Shown piece after piece: positions 4,657-5,061 of a stretch of DNA of 5,061 nt. Both the position numbers and the translations under genes were made by a program. How positions within the stretch are numbered: position 1 is the first letter of the stretch; every line of letters begins with the position of its first letter. Source of the stretch: Bacteroidota bacterium (GTDB lineage Bacteria; Bacteroidota; Bacteroidia; Bacteroidales; VadinHA17); contig DAOVLD010000158.1 of assembly GCA_030631445.1 (NCBI GenBank), forward strand, positions 1 through 5,061, in the 5' to 3' direction. Below the pieces are notes generated by a model. It was not told the DNA's origin, did not search any database, and saw only the letters and a list, made by a program, of their open reading frames with translations.

Positions 4657-5061
4657 ATGAGCAATACTATTAATATTAAAGAGTTAAATGAGCGAATCGA
4701 AAAGGAGAGTGCTTTCGTTGAAATGATAAAAACCGAGATGAGCAAAGTAATTATCGGACAAAAACATTTACTGGACGGGCTTTTAATCGGTTTGTTATCC
4801 AACGGACATATACTTCTTGAAGGTGTGCCGGGTCTGGCTAAAACCTTGGCAATTACCACATTGGCTAAAACTATTAAGGCTAAATTTAATAGAATTCAAT
4901 TTACTCCCGACCTGCTGCCAGCCGATTTAATTGGTACTATGATCTACAGTCAGAGAAAAGAAGAATTTATAGTGAAAAAGGGTCCGGTATTTTCCAATTT
5001 TATTCTTGCTGATGAAATAAACCGTTCTCCTGCTAAAGTTCAAAGTGCACTTCTTGAGGCA
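4657..5061 (+). CDS. MoxR-family AAA+ ATPase, N-terminal part (cut by window edge)
   Basis: The frame opens with MSNTINIKEL at an ATG on 4657 and stays open for 135 residues to the window edge; members normally have about 320-335 residues, so about 40% is visible. Residues 31-36 (VIIGQK) match the conserved N-terminal VxGQ/VIGQ segment. GVPGLAKT (56-63) is the Walker A motif, PADLIGT (88-94) is a MoxR signature, and FILADEINRSPAKVQSALLEA (115-135) holds Walker B with the catalytic DE and the MoxR-typical helix. MoxR ATPases are cytoplasmic chaperone-like enzymes. They usually work with von Willebrand A and DUF58 proteins, often encoded just downstream, in cofactor insertion, stress tolerance or envelope functions; those genes would lie beyond the edge. 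An A/T-rich leader with no Shine-Dalgarno and a Bacteroidota-type promoter precede the gene. It is divergent from the cytochrome gene, with the IS in between. Confidence 0.95.
   Translation, partial: MSNTINIKELNERIEKESAFVEMIKTEMSKVIIGQKHLLDGLLIGLLSNGHILLEGVPGLAKTLAITTLAKTIKAKFNRIQFTPDLLPADLIGTMIYSQRKEEFIVKKGPVFSNFILADEINRSPAKVQSALLEA

Noticed and set aside
4620..4859. Open frame of 79 codons on the minus strand
   Set aside because: It is antisense to the MoxR-family gene, whose Walker A and signature motifs are on the plus strand, and has no recognisable domain.

Overview
The window looks like a chromosomal piece of an AT-rich member of the Bacteroidota or a close relative in the FCB group. 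The evidence is as follows. The start codons lack Shine-Dalgarno sequences and sit behind A/T-rich leaders. A near-ideal Bacteroidota-type promoter (TTTG, 18 nt, TAAATTTG) precedes the rightmost gene. The protein families present (a lipoprotein multihaem cytochrome with TPRs, a creatininase-family protein with an LPWGATEPHNYHLPYG core, a MoxR ATPase and an IS1380-type transposase) are all common there. No rRNA, tRNA or CRISPR was seen, so the taxonomy is an inference.

Layout, left to right. On the minus strand, positions 122-1 hold the first 40 codons of a creatininase-family metal hydrolase that runs off the left edge. A small hairpin lies between it and the next gene upstream. Positions 2534-174, also minus strand, encode a 786-residue predicted lipoprotein with eight CXXCH haem-binding motifs, a HEAT-like helical segment and about six C-terminal TPRs. 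Its likely promoter (TTGGTC, 17 nt, TATAAT on the minus strand) lies at 2616-2588.

From about 2616 to 4386 there is a complete-looking insertion sequence of about 1.77 kb: 35-bp imperfect terminal inverted repeats around one intact DDE transposase of the IS1380 type. The element has a 200-bp non-coding tail with hairpins, and two matching AAAAAGA/TCTTTTT dyads in its leader, the second ending immediately before the transposase ATG. No target-site duplication is visible.

From 4387 to 4656 is an intergenic stretch holding a 16-bp sequence repeated in tandem inside a long imperfect inverted repeat, then the Bacteroidota-type promoter. At 4657 a MoxR-family AAA+ ATPase gene starts on the plus strand and runs off the right edge.

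Reading it together: without the IS, the cytochrome gene (minus) and the moxR-type gene (plus) would be divergent neighbours sharing about 350 bp of intergenic DNA. The IS has landed in that shared control region, right against the apparent -35 box of the cytochrome gene. The cytochrome is probably anchored on the periplasmic side of a membrane and moves electrons to or from an unknown partner. I see no direct functional link among cytochrome, creatininase and MoxR. I found no clear evidence of a wholly new system. The most interesting items are the cytochrome-HEAT-TPR architecture, the IS/promoter junction, the IS leader dyads and the repeat/hairpin structure before the moxR-type gene.
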